Source: Rebecca billardiae RCC1528 (lineage: Eukaryota; Haptophyta). From it: a stretch of DNA of 64,000 bases. Of the stretch, positions 19,600-29,012 are shown piece after piece. A program made the translations under genes and the position numbers. The stretch lies in assembly GCA_965240325.2 (NCBI GenBank), contig OZ251233.1, forward strand, positions 2,170,001-2,234,000, given 5' to 3'. The notes below the pieces were generated by a model. The model searched no databases. It was not told the DNA's origin and saw only the letters and a list, made by a program, of their open reading frames with translations. Each line of letters starts with the position of its first letter. Positions within the stretch are counted from its first letter, which is position 1.

Positions 19600-21387
19600 A
19601 TGCGACGCCGGCTGCTGCTCGCCTTCGCCGCGCTCGCGGCGGCAGCCGCGCGGGGCGAGGGCGTGCGCCGGCGCGCGGACGAGGTGGACACTACGAGCGC
19701 GATCGTCGACGCCGACATCCTCGCCGTCGACGCCCTCGTCCGCGAGATCCTCGCGCACAACGACGCTCGCAAGCTGCGCGCGCTCAGCGCGGCGCTCGAG
19801 CCGTCGCTGCCGCCGATCCTGGGCGCGGCGAACCTGACGTGCGAGCGCACGCACGTTGCGGACGGGGCAGCCAGTGCCGAGCAGCCCAACCCCGCCGAGC
19901 GCCGCCGCCGCCGCTTCGGCTGGCTGCACGGCGCGCAGCCCGGGCGTGAGCCGCTGAGGGCGTACGCGATCGGCGCGGCCGTCGTGATCGCGCTGCTGCT
20001 CTCGACGCTCGCGTTCAGCCCGGTGGGCGCGTGCGTGCGCGGGCTCGTGCGCACGCCGCTGCAGGCGGGCGGGCGCGTGCTCGCCTCCTTCTCCGCCACG
20101 CGCGCGCTGCTCGCCGCCATCCAGCTCGTGCCGCTGCTCGACGTCCTGACTGACCTCAACGCGCTTGTGTACTACTGCGTGCGCGGCTGGCGCGGCTGGG
20201 CGTCGACGTGCGCGGCGGTGCTCTTCCTCAACTGGCGCTTCTCCTTCCTCTACGGCGTGCTGCACCCCAAGCCCACCGCCTCCAAGATCCTCGCGCTGTA
20301 CACGCCGGGCGCGCTGCTCTTCGCGTGGGACCACGTGCTCAGCGCCACCGAGGGCGCGGAGGAGGGCGAGGAAGGCAAGCCGCGTGCGCCGCGCGAAGAG
20401 GAGGAGGAGGAGGAGGAGGACGATGGCGAGCTGCCGCCGAAGAAGGGCTACGGCGCGGGCGGCGGCGCAGGCGGCGGGCACGGCGGCTCGGGCACCGGTG
20501 GCTTTGGCAGCGCCGTCGGCCCGCGCGAGGGCGAAGCGCGCGACGACGACGGCGGCGCGGCCGGCGAGCAGCGGAATGGAGGCGGGGGCAAGCGGCGAGG
20601 CGTGCGATGGCCGCGCATGCACTGCGGCGGGTGCATGCGCGCGGACGACTGGCTCGCGCCCATCCTGCGCCGCCTCCTCGCCGGCCTCGCCGCCGCCGCG
20701 CCCACCAGCCCCGCGCTCCGCGTGCCCTTCGCCCTCGTGTTCGAGTGCGCAATCAGCGCGCTCGCGGTGCCGTGCGGTCTCTACTTCATCGCGCGAGCGT
20801 CGCTGATGCTGGCGGAGGCGCGGCTGCTCGGGTACGCCGACGGCGGCGGCTCGCGCGCGATCAACCGGCGCGTGCTGCACAACAAGGTGCTCACCTTCGT
20901 CGAGGCGACGCTCGAGTCGCTGCCTCAGCTCGCGCTGCAGACGAGCGTCTTCCTCTACGAGGCGGGGCAGCCCGGCGGGATGAGCGTGCGCGCGGCGCGA
21001 GTGTACAAGCTGTCGGCGGCGCTGTCGGCGGCGGGGATGCTCAAGGCGGTGGTCATCTTCGCGCTCGACCGCGAGCGCATCATGCGCGTCCTCGGGCCGC
21101 CGCCCGACCTGGTGGGGATCAGCGCGCAGCTGCTGACGCGCGCGCGGCCCATCGCCGCCCTCGCCGCGCTCGAGCGGACAGAGCAGGCGGCCGGCGCTGG
21201 GGAGGCGGGCAGCCCGCGGGCGGACGCGACCGAGGCGCGGCCGGGGGGAGCGGGCGCGGACGCGGCGGGACGGGGGGACGAGTCGCTGCTCAGCACGGCG
21301 CCGCCCGGCCGAGCGCGCCCGCCGACCGCCAAGTCGAATAGGTCGGCCGCTCGCGCGCCCTCGCAGGAGCTCCGGCTCGAGCCCTGA
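19600..21387 (+). CDS. XK-related (XKR)-like membrane protein
   Basis: 595 aa, single exon. Residues 1-20 (MRRRLLLAFAALAAAAARGE) form a cleavable signal peptide. Hydrophobic spans follow at about 125-145 (AYAIGAAVVIALLLSTLAF), 165-190 and 200-230. An acidic/Gly-rich cytosolic-type loop lies at about 255-340 (Glu9, GGGAGGGHGG). The second membrane half includes FALVFECAISALAVPCGLYF and the XKR hallmark ATLESLPQLALQTSVFLYE (about residues 430-450), in the place where XK/XKR proteins carry 'ExxPQLxLQ'. XKR family members act in phospholipid scrambling or transport complexes at the plasma membrane. The function here is inferred from that motif only. The C-terminus is disordered and basic. A second member of the same superfamily is at 41443-43173. 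Confidence 0.65.
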   Translation: MRRRLLLAFAALAAAAARGEGVRRRADEVDTTSAIVDADILAVDALVREILAHNDARKLRALSAALEPSLPPILGAANLTCERTHVADGAASAEQPNPAERRRRRFGWLHGAQPGREPLRAYAIGAAVVIALLLSTLAFSPVGACVRGLVRTPLQAGGRVLASFSATRALLAAIQLVPLLDVLTDLNALVYYCVRGWRGWASTCAAVLFLNWRFSFLYGVLHPKPTASKILALYTPGALLFAWDHVLSATEGAEEGEEGKPRAPREEEEEEEEDDGELPPKKGYGAGGGAGGGHGGSGTGGFGSAVGPREGEARDDDGGAAGEQRNGGGGKRRGVRWPRMHCGGCMRADDWLAPILRRLLAGLAAAAPTSPALRVPFALVFECAISALAVPCGLYFIARASLMLAEARLLGYADGGGSRAINRRVLHNKVLTFVEATLESLPQLALQTSVFLYEAGQPGGMSVRAARVYKLSAALSAAGMLKAVVIFALDRERIMRVLGPPPDLVGISAQLLTRARPIAALAALERTEQAAGAGEAGSPRADATEARPGGAGADAAGRGDESLLSTAPPGRARPPTAKSNRSAARAPSQELRLEP

Positions 21388-21915
21388 GCGGCCGCGGGTA
21401 CCCGGCCGCGGCGCGTGACGGCACGGGGTCGGGGGGGTCGCGGCCGGCGGGCAAATTGGCGCTGCTTGGCTGCCAACTTTAGGCGGCGCGGGGCGTCGCA
21501 TCGGACACTCGGCTCGCCCGGCGGCAGGGGAGCTGTATCCGGGACCCGTAGTGCCCGCGAATGCTGGGCGCTGCCTGCCACTGACGGTTGCGGGTTGTCG
21601 TCTACTGTAATCCGCGCGCGATGATCATAATATAGCTGCTGCTAGTCATCATTAGTGACTAATAATAAGTTATTACGTTTCGAAGCCCCGCGTAGCAACT
21701 CAATAAGCAAGTCTACGAAGTCCAATACCCGGGAGCGGACCCGACTGACACGGACCAGCGCGCACTGAATGATTGAGTAAGTGAACTGTCGCAAGTGATG
21801 CTCTCGTCCGAACTGAAGACTCCTCGAGTCCGAACGGTCGGTCTCTCTCTCTCTCGCTCTCTCTATATGTATATGCGACCAAATGGCAACACTGTCACTG
21901 ACGCTAGTCACGTAT

Positions 21916-21992
<77 letters not shown>

Positions 21993-22123
21993 TAATGGAC
22001 GGTAGTACGAGCTGCAGTACGACCCCATTATAATAATTATAAGCTACACTTGGCGGTAGCTTACTCTGCTTAGTAGTTAGTAAGCTAGTACAATACGTAG
22101 CTCATCGGACGTCGGCCAGCGCA
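21388..22123. other. intergenic spacer with CT, AT and GT microsatellites
   Basis: 736 bp without a supported gene. It holds a CTCTCT run near 21843, an (AT)n run at about 21919-21960 followed directly by (TG)n at 21962-21991. The rest is lower-GC spacer including the promoter of the SNase-like gene. Confidence 0.6.
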
Positions 22124-22903
22124 ATGGCTGTCGGCCCCGCTCTGCGCGATTCGCTGTGGGCTCGAGCTGCGAGCAGCGTGGTTGCCGCGCTGCTCGCAGC
22201 GCCGATGACCTGGCTGCAGCCCCTCCCCGTGCACGCAGCCCCGGATGAGGTCGTCCGCGTGCTCGACCAGAACACTGTCAAGCTCAAGCGCGCCGGCGTC
22301 ACGCGGCTGGCGGGCATGAGCACGCCAACGCTGAACCTCCCTGAGTGTTTCTCGTTTGCGCCGAGCTCGCACCTGCGGCGAGAGCTGCCGCCGCGCACGC
22401 GCGTCGAGGTCGATATCGAGCCATCGCCGGGCACGCCCAAGCGCGCCTTCGTCACGCGCACGGCGCCCGACGGCCTCTCGGTCAACGAGAGGCTCGTGGC
22501 CGGTGGCTGGGCCAAGGCGGTCGGTGGCGGGAGCGGCGGCGACGAGCGGTACGCGTCGATGCGCAAGCTGCAGCGCGCCGCGCAGGCCGCACACATGGGC
22601 GTCTGGATGGCCTGCGACGCGCGCGAAACCGTCGTCGCGCGCTACGACGAGCTCGGCCCCCCGGCGTCCGAGCCCGCCCCGATCGAGGTGCGCACCCGGT
22701 GTGGCGAGTACCGCTACTTTGAGGATGCGAAGAGGGCGTTCGACGCGGACCCCGTCGGCCTGAGCCGGCTCGACTCGGACGGGGATGGCGTGCCGTGCGC
22801 GGGGCTGCCGCACCGCCCCGAGCTCGAGAGGCGGCAGCTCAAAACGCCGACCAGTCCGGCTCAGCAGACGACGCCCGGCAGTGGTGCCGCTGCCCAGCGC
22901 TGA
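22124..22903 (+). CDS. SNase-like protein with C-terminal Excalibur domain
   Basis: 259 aa. The N-terminus (about residues 1-38: basic, then VVAALLAAPMTWL, then VHAA) reads as a signal or organelle/thylakoid-type leader. Residues 40-165 follow the staphylococcal-nuclease order: VVRVLDQNTVKLKRAGVTRLAGMSTP, an RRELPPRTRVEVDIE strand, and DGLSVNERLVAGGWAKA ... KLQRAAQAAHMGVW. Canonical nucleases have an Asp-x-Pro-Glu after the first strand; here it is MSTPT, so the metal-binding Asp and general-base Glu look lost and activity is doubtful. Residues 190-235 (RCGEYRYFEDAKRAF, then LDSDGDGVPC) are a classic Excalibur calcium-binding motif with paired Cys. SNase plus Excalibur is mainly a bacterial architecture, which suggests transfer or plastid ancestry (inference). 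Confidence 0.75.
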   Translation: MAVGPALRDSLWARAASSVVAALLAAPMTWLQPLPVHAAPDEVVRVLDQNTVKLKRAGVTRLAGMSTPTLNLPECFSFAPSSHLRRELPPRTRVEVDIEPSPGTPKRAFVTRTAPDGLSVNERLVAGGWAKAVGGGSGGDERYASMRKLQRAAQAAHMGVWMACDARETVVARYDELGPPASEPAPIEVRTRCGEYRYFEDAKRAFDADPVGLSRLDSDGDGVPCAGLPHRPELERRQLKTPTSPAQQTTPGSGAAAQR

Positions 22904-23332
22904 CACCACACGGAACACCCGCAGCTGCCACAGCCAAGCGGCTGACAATAATCGATGGGCCGGGTGGCGACATCTGGGGCACACATTACCGGTCGAGCAC
23001 AGCCGCTGCCGACTGGCGACTTCCCGCGCGAGGAGCGTGGACCCGCAGGTCCGACTGATATGAAGCCGGTGCGGGCCCGAGTCCGCGGGACTGTGACACT
23101 GCTGACAGAATAAGTGAAAGTCTCCGGAGTGCGCGTGAATACTGACGATATATGTGTCAGCAAGTCGTCGGCCCCGCAGGCGCGGCGGCCCCGTCGCCGG
23201 CGACGTCGTCAGGCCACAGGCATGTGCAGGGCGGCCGCGCGGTCCGGCCGTCCGCCGCGGGCGGCGGCGCTGGCGGACGATCTGCTGACCGTCACCGCCG
23301 TGACGACGACGATGTGACGACGACCGGACGAC

Positions 23333-23882
23333 TACAGGCAATCGCGGGCAATAAGAAGTCAGAGATCTCACGGCTAGCCTCGGTTTCTTAGCCGTTCGGT
23401 AGCCCGAGCGCCTACGGAGTCTCAGTTTCTTAGCTAGGTCCGCCCGCCGCGCAGGCGCGGGGGGCGCAGGGGGGCAGAGCCCCCCGCTGAGTCTTTACTC
23501 TTTAGACTTTAGGCCCGGCCGGCGAGGCCGACGAAAATTTTGGGCCTTTTTGGAGCAAATCTGGCATGCTGATGTTGCATGGATGCTGCGGTGCACTGGC
23601 CAGGAGTCAGTCATCAGGAGAAGTCGGGACTTGGCCTGTACTCGTAGTCGGGCCGCGCGCCGCGTCCCCGAGGCCCGACGGGCCGACTGCGCGCCTGCGC
23701 CTCGCCGCCCTCGCCCCTCGGCGGACCACTCGTCAGCCGGGACGACGTAGTCCCGGTTTCTTAGTGTGACTATGCGTATAGCGAACCAGCCAATCGCTAG
23801 CCTCAGTTTCTAGGCAAGATCCGCAGATAGCAAGCCCCAGTTTCTTAACGTGACAGCTCCTTATTGCCCGCGATTGCCTGTA
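23333..23882. mobile_element. 550 bp TIR element (MITE-like)
   Basis: A perfect 23 bp inverted repeat: 23333-23355 (starting TACAGGCAATCGCGGGCA) and its exact complement at 23860-23882. If the outer TA is the duplicated target, the termini are CAGGCAATC... with a TA duplication, as in Tc1/mariner-related elements. There is no transposase. Inside are five same-orientation copies of C(A/G)GTTTCTTA (near 23381, 23423, 23754, 23804, 23838), the fourth shortened, which look like an internal repeat of the family. Confidence 0.65.
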
Positions 23883-24317
23883 ATACTACCTGCCCGGACA
23901 GGTCAATCGGGGCCGCGAGTAAACGGGCAACTACGGCCACTCGTCTGCGAATCAGTAGCGGCCCTTATTAGTTATGGTAAATGAGCGAGTGCGGCCTCTC
24001 AACTAGTGGGCCCGTCTACCGTCCGGTGCCTGCTCGGCGTGCGTCAGGCGTAGTACGACGCGCGGGTCATGCACTCATGCAGCCTGCAGGTAGTTACAGC
24101 AGTTAATGAGTAGTAGTATATATATAGTTAACACGCATCCGAGAATCACTTCGGAGAGTTAGATGAGTCTGTCAACAGGGACTGATGACGGTCAAGGCTA
24201 CAGTGTCAGTTTGCGCGGGCCGATTATTCGATCGTCAGGACAGTGACTCAGTCTGAGTCAGACTGTGACACCGTGTCGCCTCCGGTTCAGTGATGATAAT
24301 AAGTCTGTGCGACATGC

Positions 24318-24319
24318 AA

Positions 24320-24404
<85 letters not shown>

Positions 24405-24447
24405 CTATTACCATTACTATTACCATTACTATTACTATTGCTATTAA

Positions 24448-24519
<72 letters not shown>
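24318..24519. repeat. (ATT)n microsatellite in two blocks
   Basis: ATT triplets run from about 24318 to 24402 and again from about 24447 to 24519. They are separated by a degenerate (ATTACC/ATTACT) stretch. Poly-Leu, poly-Tyr and poly-Asn frames across it are artefacts. Confidence 0.97.
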
Positions 24520-24522
<3 letters not shown>

Positions 24523-24762
24523 GTAGCGCTGCTGACGACGCCTGCCGGACGACGGGCAGTCTGAATGTGACGCCGAGCCCGACACCGTGATGACAGCCGG
24601 ACGACACGGCGGCTGCTCAGTAGTCAGTCGCGTCACACGGGCCGCCCCCGGCCAGCTCGGCTGCCGCTGGCCCGTGACGCGATGTGAGTGCCAGCGGAGA
24701 CGGAAACGATGAGTCGATGACCGCAATGCGGCCGGGCGCTCAGGCGCTGTCGACGAGCGACG

Positions 24763-26412
24763 TCAGGGCCTTGTCTGGTGGTGGGGGTGATCACGAAAGC
24801 GTGAGCGCCTGGGTTCCGATGTGGAGCCCGCCGGCGGTATCATCACCGTCTGCGCCTGCGGTGAGCGTGCCGGAGACCCGGCAGGGCCATCAGAATCCGA
24901 TGCGCCGGATAGGCAGCCGGACAGGGGGCTGGACGCGAGCTCGAGGCGCTCGATGGCGTCCTCGAGGTTCAGCGCGCGCGCCGCGCCCTGCAACTCGCCG
25001 TGCGAGAGCCCACACGCGCTCGCGCCGTCAGCCGCCATGGCCGAGGCGGACACGCGCGTGGGCGACCTCGCCGCGGCACGGAGCTGGCTGAAGCGGCAGG
25101 CACACGCGCGCGCGATCGCGTGGCGCGCCTGGGGCACGCCATCATTCGTCTTACTCACGAAGACGTCCGCGCCATGCTTCGCGTACATCCGGCGATCCAG
25201 CGTCGAGCCGTGCGTGCTGACGATACACGCCACCAGGTTGGTCTCAGCGGCCGGCTCGGACGAGCGCACGTGATCAATCACGTGCGCGCCGGGCGGCACG
25301 CCGATGCCGAGGTCGTGGTCGGTGAAGACGATGACTGGGCCGGCGCGCACGTACTTGGCGAGCGTGTCCGCGAACGCATGCAGCGCGGCGGCCGCCTCGG
25401 GTGAGTCGTCGGCGAGCTCGGCCGGCGGAATCATCAGCGGGCACGAGCCAGCGGCGCACAGATGCGCGGTGACGCGCGAGGCCAGCGCGACGCGCATCAG
25501 CCGCGACTTGTCGACAATGATCACGGTGGCGTTGGCCGGGAGGGTCATCGAGGCGCTCGCCGGCCGGATCAAGTTCTGCTGCTGCACGGGCACCGACATC
25601 TCGGCGAACGGTGCGGGCAGCTGCTGACACCCCGCGCTCGACTCCTCCGCAGCAGGCGCGGTGGCAGCAGCAGCAGCAGCAGCAGCAGCGGCGGCGGCGG
25701 CAGCGGGCGCATGCTGGAGTGGCTGCTGGGCGTCTGCTGTCTCGGGGAGGTCCCAACGCACGTGCCCACCGAGCGCGTGCATGCACGCGTCGATCAGTTG
25801 GCGCGAGTCGGCCGAGAGACTGGCCTTCTCCGGCCCGTCCACCGGCCCGATGCTCCGCGTGCCGGTTGGCACGGTGTGCGCGGCCAGCCGCAACGTGCTA
25901 CCCGCCAGCCGCACGCTGAGCGTGAACTTGGGCACGTCGGCGAGGGCGTCGGCGATGGGGCGGAGCGCGCGGATCGTCATGCGTATCGGCACGGGGTCCA
26001 CCTCGACCAAGGTCTCCCGCAACGTGTCAGGCATGCACGCCACGCGCACATCAGCTGCTGGCGCCAGCGCGCCGTGAACAAGATCTCCGATCGTGAGAAT
26101 CGCCACCTGCGGCTCGTAGTCGCGCGCGCGGATGGCGGCCGCGGAGATGGCGTCGTGCACCTTCTCGACAGCGCCACCGAGCTCGTGGCAGATCTGCGTC
26201 ATCAGACCTGCGAGGGTGGTGGCGCTGTGCTCCTCGCCGCCCTCTGCCGAGTGCCGGATGCTCTCGACGAGCGACGCAGCGCGCACGAGCGGGTTGCACA
26301 CCGAGTCCTGCAGCGAGAGCAGCGCGCCCGGGTCATAGCCCAGCCGCGATCGGTTTGAACGGACGCCCGCCGAGGCGCCGCCGGCAGCCGCCTCTCTCAG
26401 CGACGGGTGCAT
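24763..26412 (-). CDS. degenerate hybrid histidine-kinase-like protein with receiver domain
   Basis: About 549 aa from the Met at 26412. The frame is open to 26700, but the DNA upstream of about 26530 is AT-rich and unlike coding sequence here, so the start is uncertain and a 5' exon is possible. After a linker, residues about 35-240 follow the DHp/HATPase order: helical LLSLQDSVCNPLVRAASLV..., VAILTIGDLVHGAL, and VDPVPIRMTIRALRPIADAL where the N-box helix should be. The phospho-accepting His and Asn/Gly boxes are not recognisable. A poly-Ala linker encoded by a GCT/GCA repeat follows (near 25670). Residues about 300-420 are receiver-like: ATVIIVDKSRLMRVAL, VIVFTDHDL with a candidate Asp, and GADVFVSKTNDG with the conserved Lys. 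Likely a phosphorelay or pseudokinase signalling protein; no partner is visible nearby. Confidence 0.55.
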   Translation of the reverse strand: MHPSLREAAAGGASAGVRSNRSRLGYDPGALLSLQDSVCNPLVRAASLVESIRHSAEGGEEHSATTLAGLMTQICHELGGAVEKVHDAISAAAIRARDYEPQVAILTIGDLVHGALAPAADVRVACMPDTLRETLVEVDPVPIRMTIRALRPIADALADVPKFTLSVRLAGSTLRLAAHTVPTGTRSIGPVDGPEKASLSADSRQLIDACMHALGGHVRWDLPETADAQQPLQHAPAAAAAAAAAAAAAATAPAAEESSAGCQQLPAPFAEMSVPVQQQNLIRPASASMTLPANATVIIVDKSRLMRVALASRVTAHLCAAGSCPLMIPPAELADDSPEAAAALHAFADTLAKYVRAGPVIVFTDHDLGIGVPPGAHVIDHVRSSEPAAETNLVACIVSTHGSTLDRRMYAKHGADVFVSKTNDGVPQARHAIARACACRFSQLRAAARSPTRVSASAMAADGASACGLSHGELQGAARALNLEDAIERLELASSPLSGCLSGASDSDGPAGSPARSPQAQTVMIPPAGSTSEPRRSRFRDHPHHQTRP

Positions 26413-27018
26413 GTGGGCGGAGGGCGGTACCTGCCGGAGCGGTGAGCCGGGAGGCCGAGCAGGTTCGACCGCGACCTGATCCGGTGCGGACCAGATATCC
26501 TCGTGCGTGGCGCGCACACACTCTGATGTGAATAATCTCAAATCGCGTTCAACAAAGTGGTTAATGAAGGGGTTAGGGTTTGACGTTTGATGAAATATAC
26601 ATATTGATGAAAACTCATTGATGGCCCTTGAGAGCATCAGTCGGCGAGATCGACCAATGACGGCGCTTTCGCAGAGTATCATCAAAGCGACGATGCCCAA
26701 GGCCTGCTGGTCGTAAGTAAATACTTTGCCTTCCCAAAGGCTCCTTCAGAGTCCGTGATAAACATGATACCGGCCCATCGTCCTATGATTGGCACTGCTA
26801 GTTCAATTATTGGGGAACCAGCAGCTGTTGATGAAGTTGAGATGTATGAGCGCGGTGTGGAGATATATGGGCACGAGTGTGTGATGTCGTGAGATTCTGC
26901 ACTCTACTAAAGCGCGACTCGCTCGCTCGGGCAAAAGTGAACGGAAGTGGCGAGATCGCGAGATTGCGCCCAAATCTGGCGAAATCTGCATCTTTCAGAC
27001 TTTTTCGGGACTAAGCAC

Positions 27019-27048
27019 CAGATCGACATCTGCCAGATCGACATCTGC
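27019..27048. repeat. two tandem 15 bp units with palindromic arms
   Basis: CAGATCGACATCTGC occurs twice head to tail (27019-27033, 27034-27048). Each unit carries CAGAT...ATCTG inverted arms, which could bind a dimeric regulator or simply be a small tandem duplication. Confidence 0.7.
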
Positions 27049-27382
27049 CGCGCTCCGGACTGTCTGTGTCCGGACTGTGGTTGGGCGCGACGAGCGCAAA
27101 GCGATGGCGGGCGTGCCTTGCGCCCCGCGCGCTCGCCCTTTGGGTGATGGTGTGCTCGCGACGTCGGCGTTGTCGGGGCGGTCGAGCCGGCGGGCACAGA
27201 GAGGCCGTCAACGTCGACGAGCGTTCGCTCGCGCGACGCGGCCGCGCGCGTTCGGATGGTCCGGCCAGCACTCGTCCCAGCGCTGCGGCGTGTCGTTGTC
27301 CGTCGGCGTCGGCAGCGGCCGGCCCGCCGCAGAGCACGGCCAGCTCTGCAGGGACATGCACTGCTCCATGAGCGTCCAGCCG

Positions 27383-27680
27383 GCATCGAACCGTCTCGCT
27401 GCACATCCGCTGATGTTCGCCTCGGATGCGGGCCGCGCGCCGCCGTCGTGCTCGCCCTTCGGCTGTCGGCAAGACAGGGACGATGGCGGCCGCATGAGAT
27501 GACGACGCCGCAGCTCGAGCACGTGCTGGCATCGAACCGTCTCGCTGCACATCCGCTGACGTTCGCCTCGGATGCGGCCGCGCGCCGCCGCTCGAGCTCG
27601 CCCTTCGGCTGCCGGCAAGACAGGGACGATGGCAGCTCAGCATGAGATGACGATGACGCCGCAGCTCGAGCACGTGCAGG
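27383..27680. repeat. two tandem units of about 146-150 bp
   Basis: Unit 1 starts GCATCGAACCGTCTCGCTGC at 27383 and unit 2 starts with the same bases at 27529. Both run through GTTCGCCTCGGATGCG, TCGGCTG(T/C)CGGCAAGACAGG and CAGCTCGAGCACGTGC, with a few substitutions and small indels. Confidence 0.85.
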
Positions 27681-27769
27681 GCGCGCGGGTGGCTTGCCAA
27701 CCGCGTGCCATGACCGGCGTTGGCCTTGCTGCCAGCTGCATTATCTATGACAACGCGCCGACCTCGAGC

Positions 27770-28225
27770 GCATGGTCGCGCGGGGCCGAACAACACTTTG
27801 CAGCGCACTCTTCCAACTCACCAAGCCGCCTCACAGCCGGTCAATGTGAGCCAGCGCGGCCCCGGGCACGACTGCCAGGCGAGCCGGGGGCTCCGACTCC
27901 GAGGTGTCCTTGTCAATGCGGTGGTGCCCGCATGATCCTTTGCCCGAAGGTCCTGGCGCCCCCACCCGGGACGAGTGGGGCCGAACTGCGAACTAACAAC
28001 ACTTTTAGCAGCCACTCCGTTCCGAGCTGCGCGCCTCAGCCGTCCCGCGGAACGCGGCGCCCCGTGACGGCCGACGTGACCTGGTCCTGGGACAGAGGTC
28101 GAGTGATGTGATGACTGCCGCGGGCGGGGCTCCGACGAGCCCTTGTCCTTGTCAAATGCGGTGGCGCCCGCATGATCCTTTGCTCGATGGGCCGGCCGCG
28201 CCCGCCCGGGACGAGCGGGGCCGAA
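27770..28225. repeat. imperfect duplications with a period of about 200-245 bp
   Basis: GGTG(G/C)CGCCCGCATGATCC-like sequence near 27921 recurs near 28160. The block GGGACGAG(T/C)GGGGCCGAAC near 27968 recurs near 28208. A GGGGCCGAACAACACTTT piece near 27783 resembles the end of the middle unit. These look like two to three diverged copies of one segment. Confidence 0.6.
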
Positions 28226-29012
28226 CAGCCTAGTACCCTCGTCTCACTACCACCGACACCCAAATTACCGCGCACCTTTCATCTCGTCAATATCAACCCT
28301 TATTGATGGTCCGCGACCGACGACATCGCTGAAGTGGGGCGCGACCGCGCGAGGCGGCGTTGGCAGTGGCCGGCTCGGGTCATCGTGGTCTGTTAAGCCG
28401 ACCACGCGAGCCGCCCGCGCCGCCCCCGGAGCGCGCCGCATCGGCGACGCCGAGGGCAGGACACCGGCGGGGGGCTTGGTCGGTTGGACACCGGCGGCTC
28501 TGTTGGCCAACCCTGCCCTGGGCGCGGCCGCGGGGTGTCCAACCCCTTATTTCGCGGTGGGCAGCTATCAGAGCCGTGCGCCGGTCAGAAGCGTAGCTGG
28601 GCGGTTGCGGTGCTGATGCAAATGGCGTCAGCACATATCCTGGCTACGGGTGACTGGCCGCTTGGTGATTATGCCCGATCGAGCGGTCGGACGACGCCGC
28701 CGCCGACGGACCGTTGGCCACCTGCGAGTGCCGCTGGACGTGGCGGTGGCATCACAGACTCACAGGGGTGTCAACGGACGACGGAAGTCGGACTGAGTGC
28801 GCGGGCACGTACAGACAGTCTTCTGAGCACTGCAACAGAGAATTTACCGTCAGCTAGACCTAACAATGTGATGACGAGTTAGTCGTTGAACATTCTGGCG
28901 GCACCCGCCGGCGTCCGAGTATTCGCACGGTCCGCCCGTAGTAGTGAACGAGGCACTCTCAGCAAGTCATGGCTTCGTCAGGCGATCTGATGGCAGCGGC
29001 GGCGCGGAAGCT

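Larger units (their letters stand above)
22904..24762. other. repeat-rich spacer
   Basis: No gene is supported. It carries the TIR element 23333-23882 and the ATT microsatellite block 24318-24519. The remainder (23883-24317, 24520-24762) shows short direct and palindromic AGTCAGTCTG-like sequence near 24240 but no coding signal. Confidence 0.5.
26413..29012. other. intergenic region with tandem duplications
   Basis: Apart from the repeats listed separately, 26413-27000 is AT-richer DNA that may hold the promoter or a 5' exon of the kinase-like gene. An 11 bp hairpin stem (GGTTGGACACC at 28482, complement at 28534) lies in a GC-rich stretch. I support no protein gene: the long frames here cross repeat boundaries and are Arg/Ala-rich on every strand. 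Confidence 0.4.

Noticed and set aside
24265-24526. Poly-Leu and poly-Tyr frames
   Set aside because: Translation of the ATT microsatellite.
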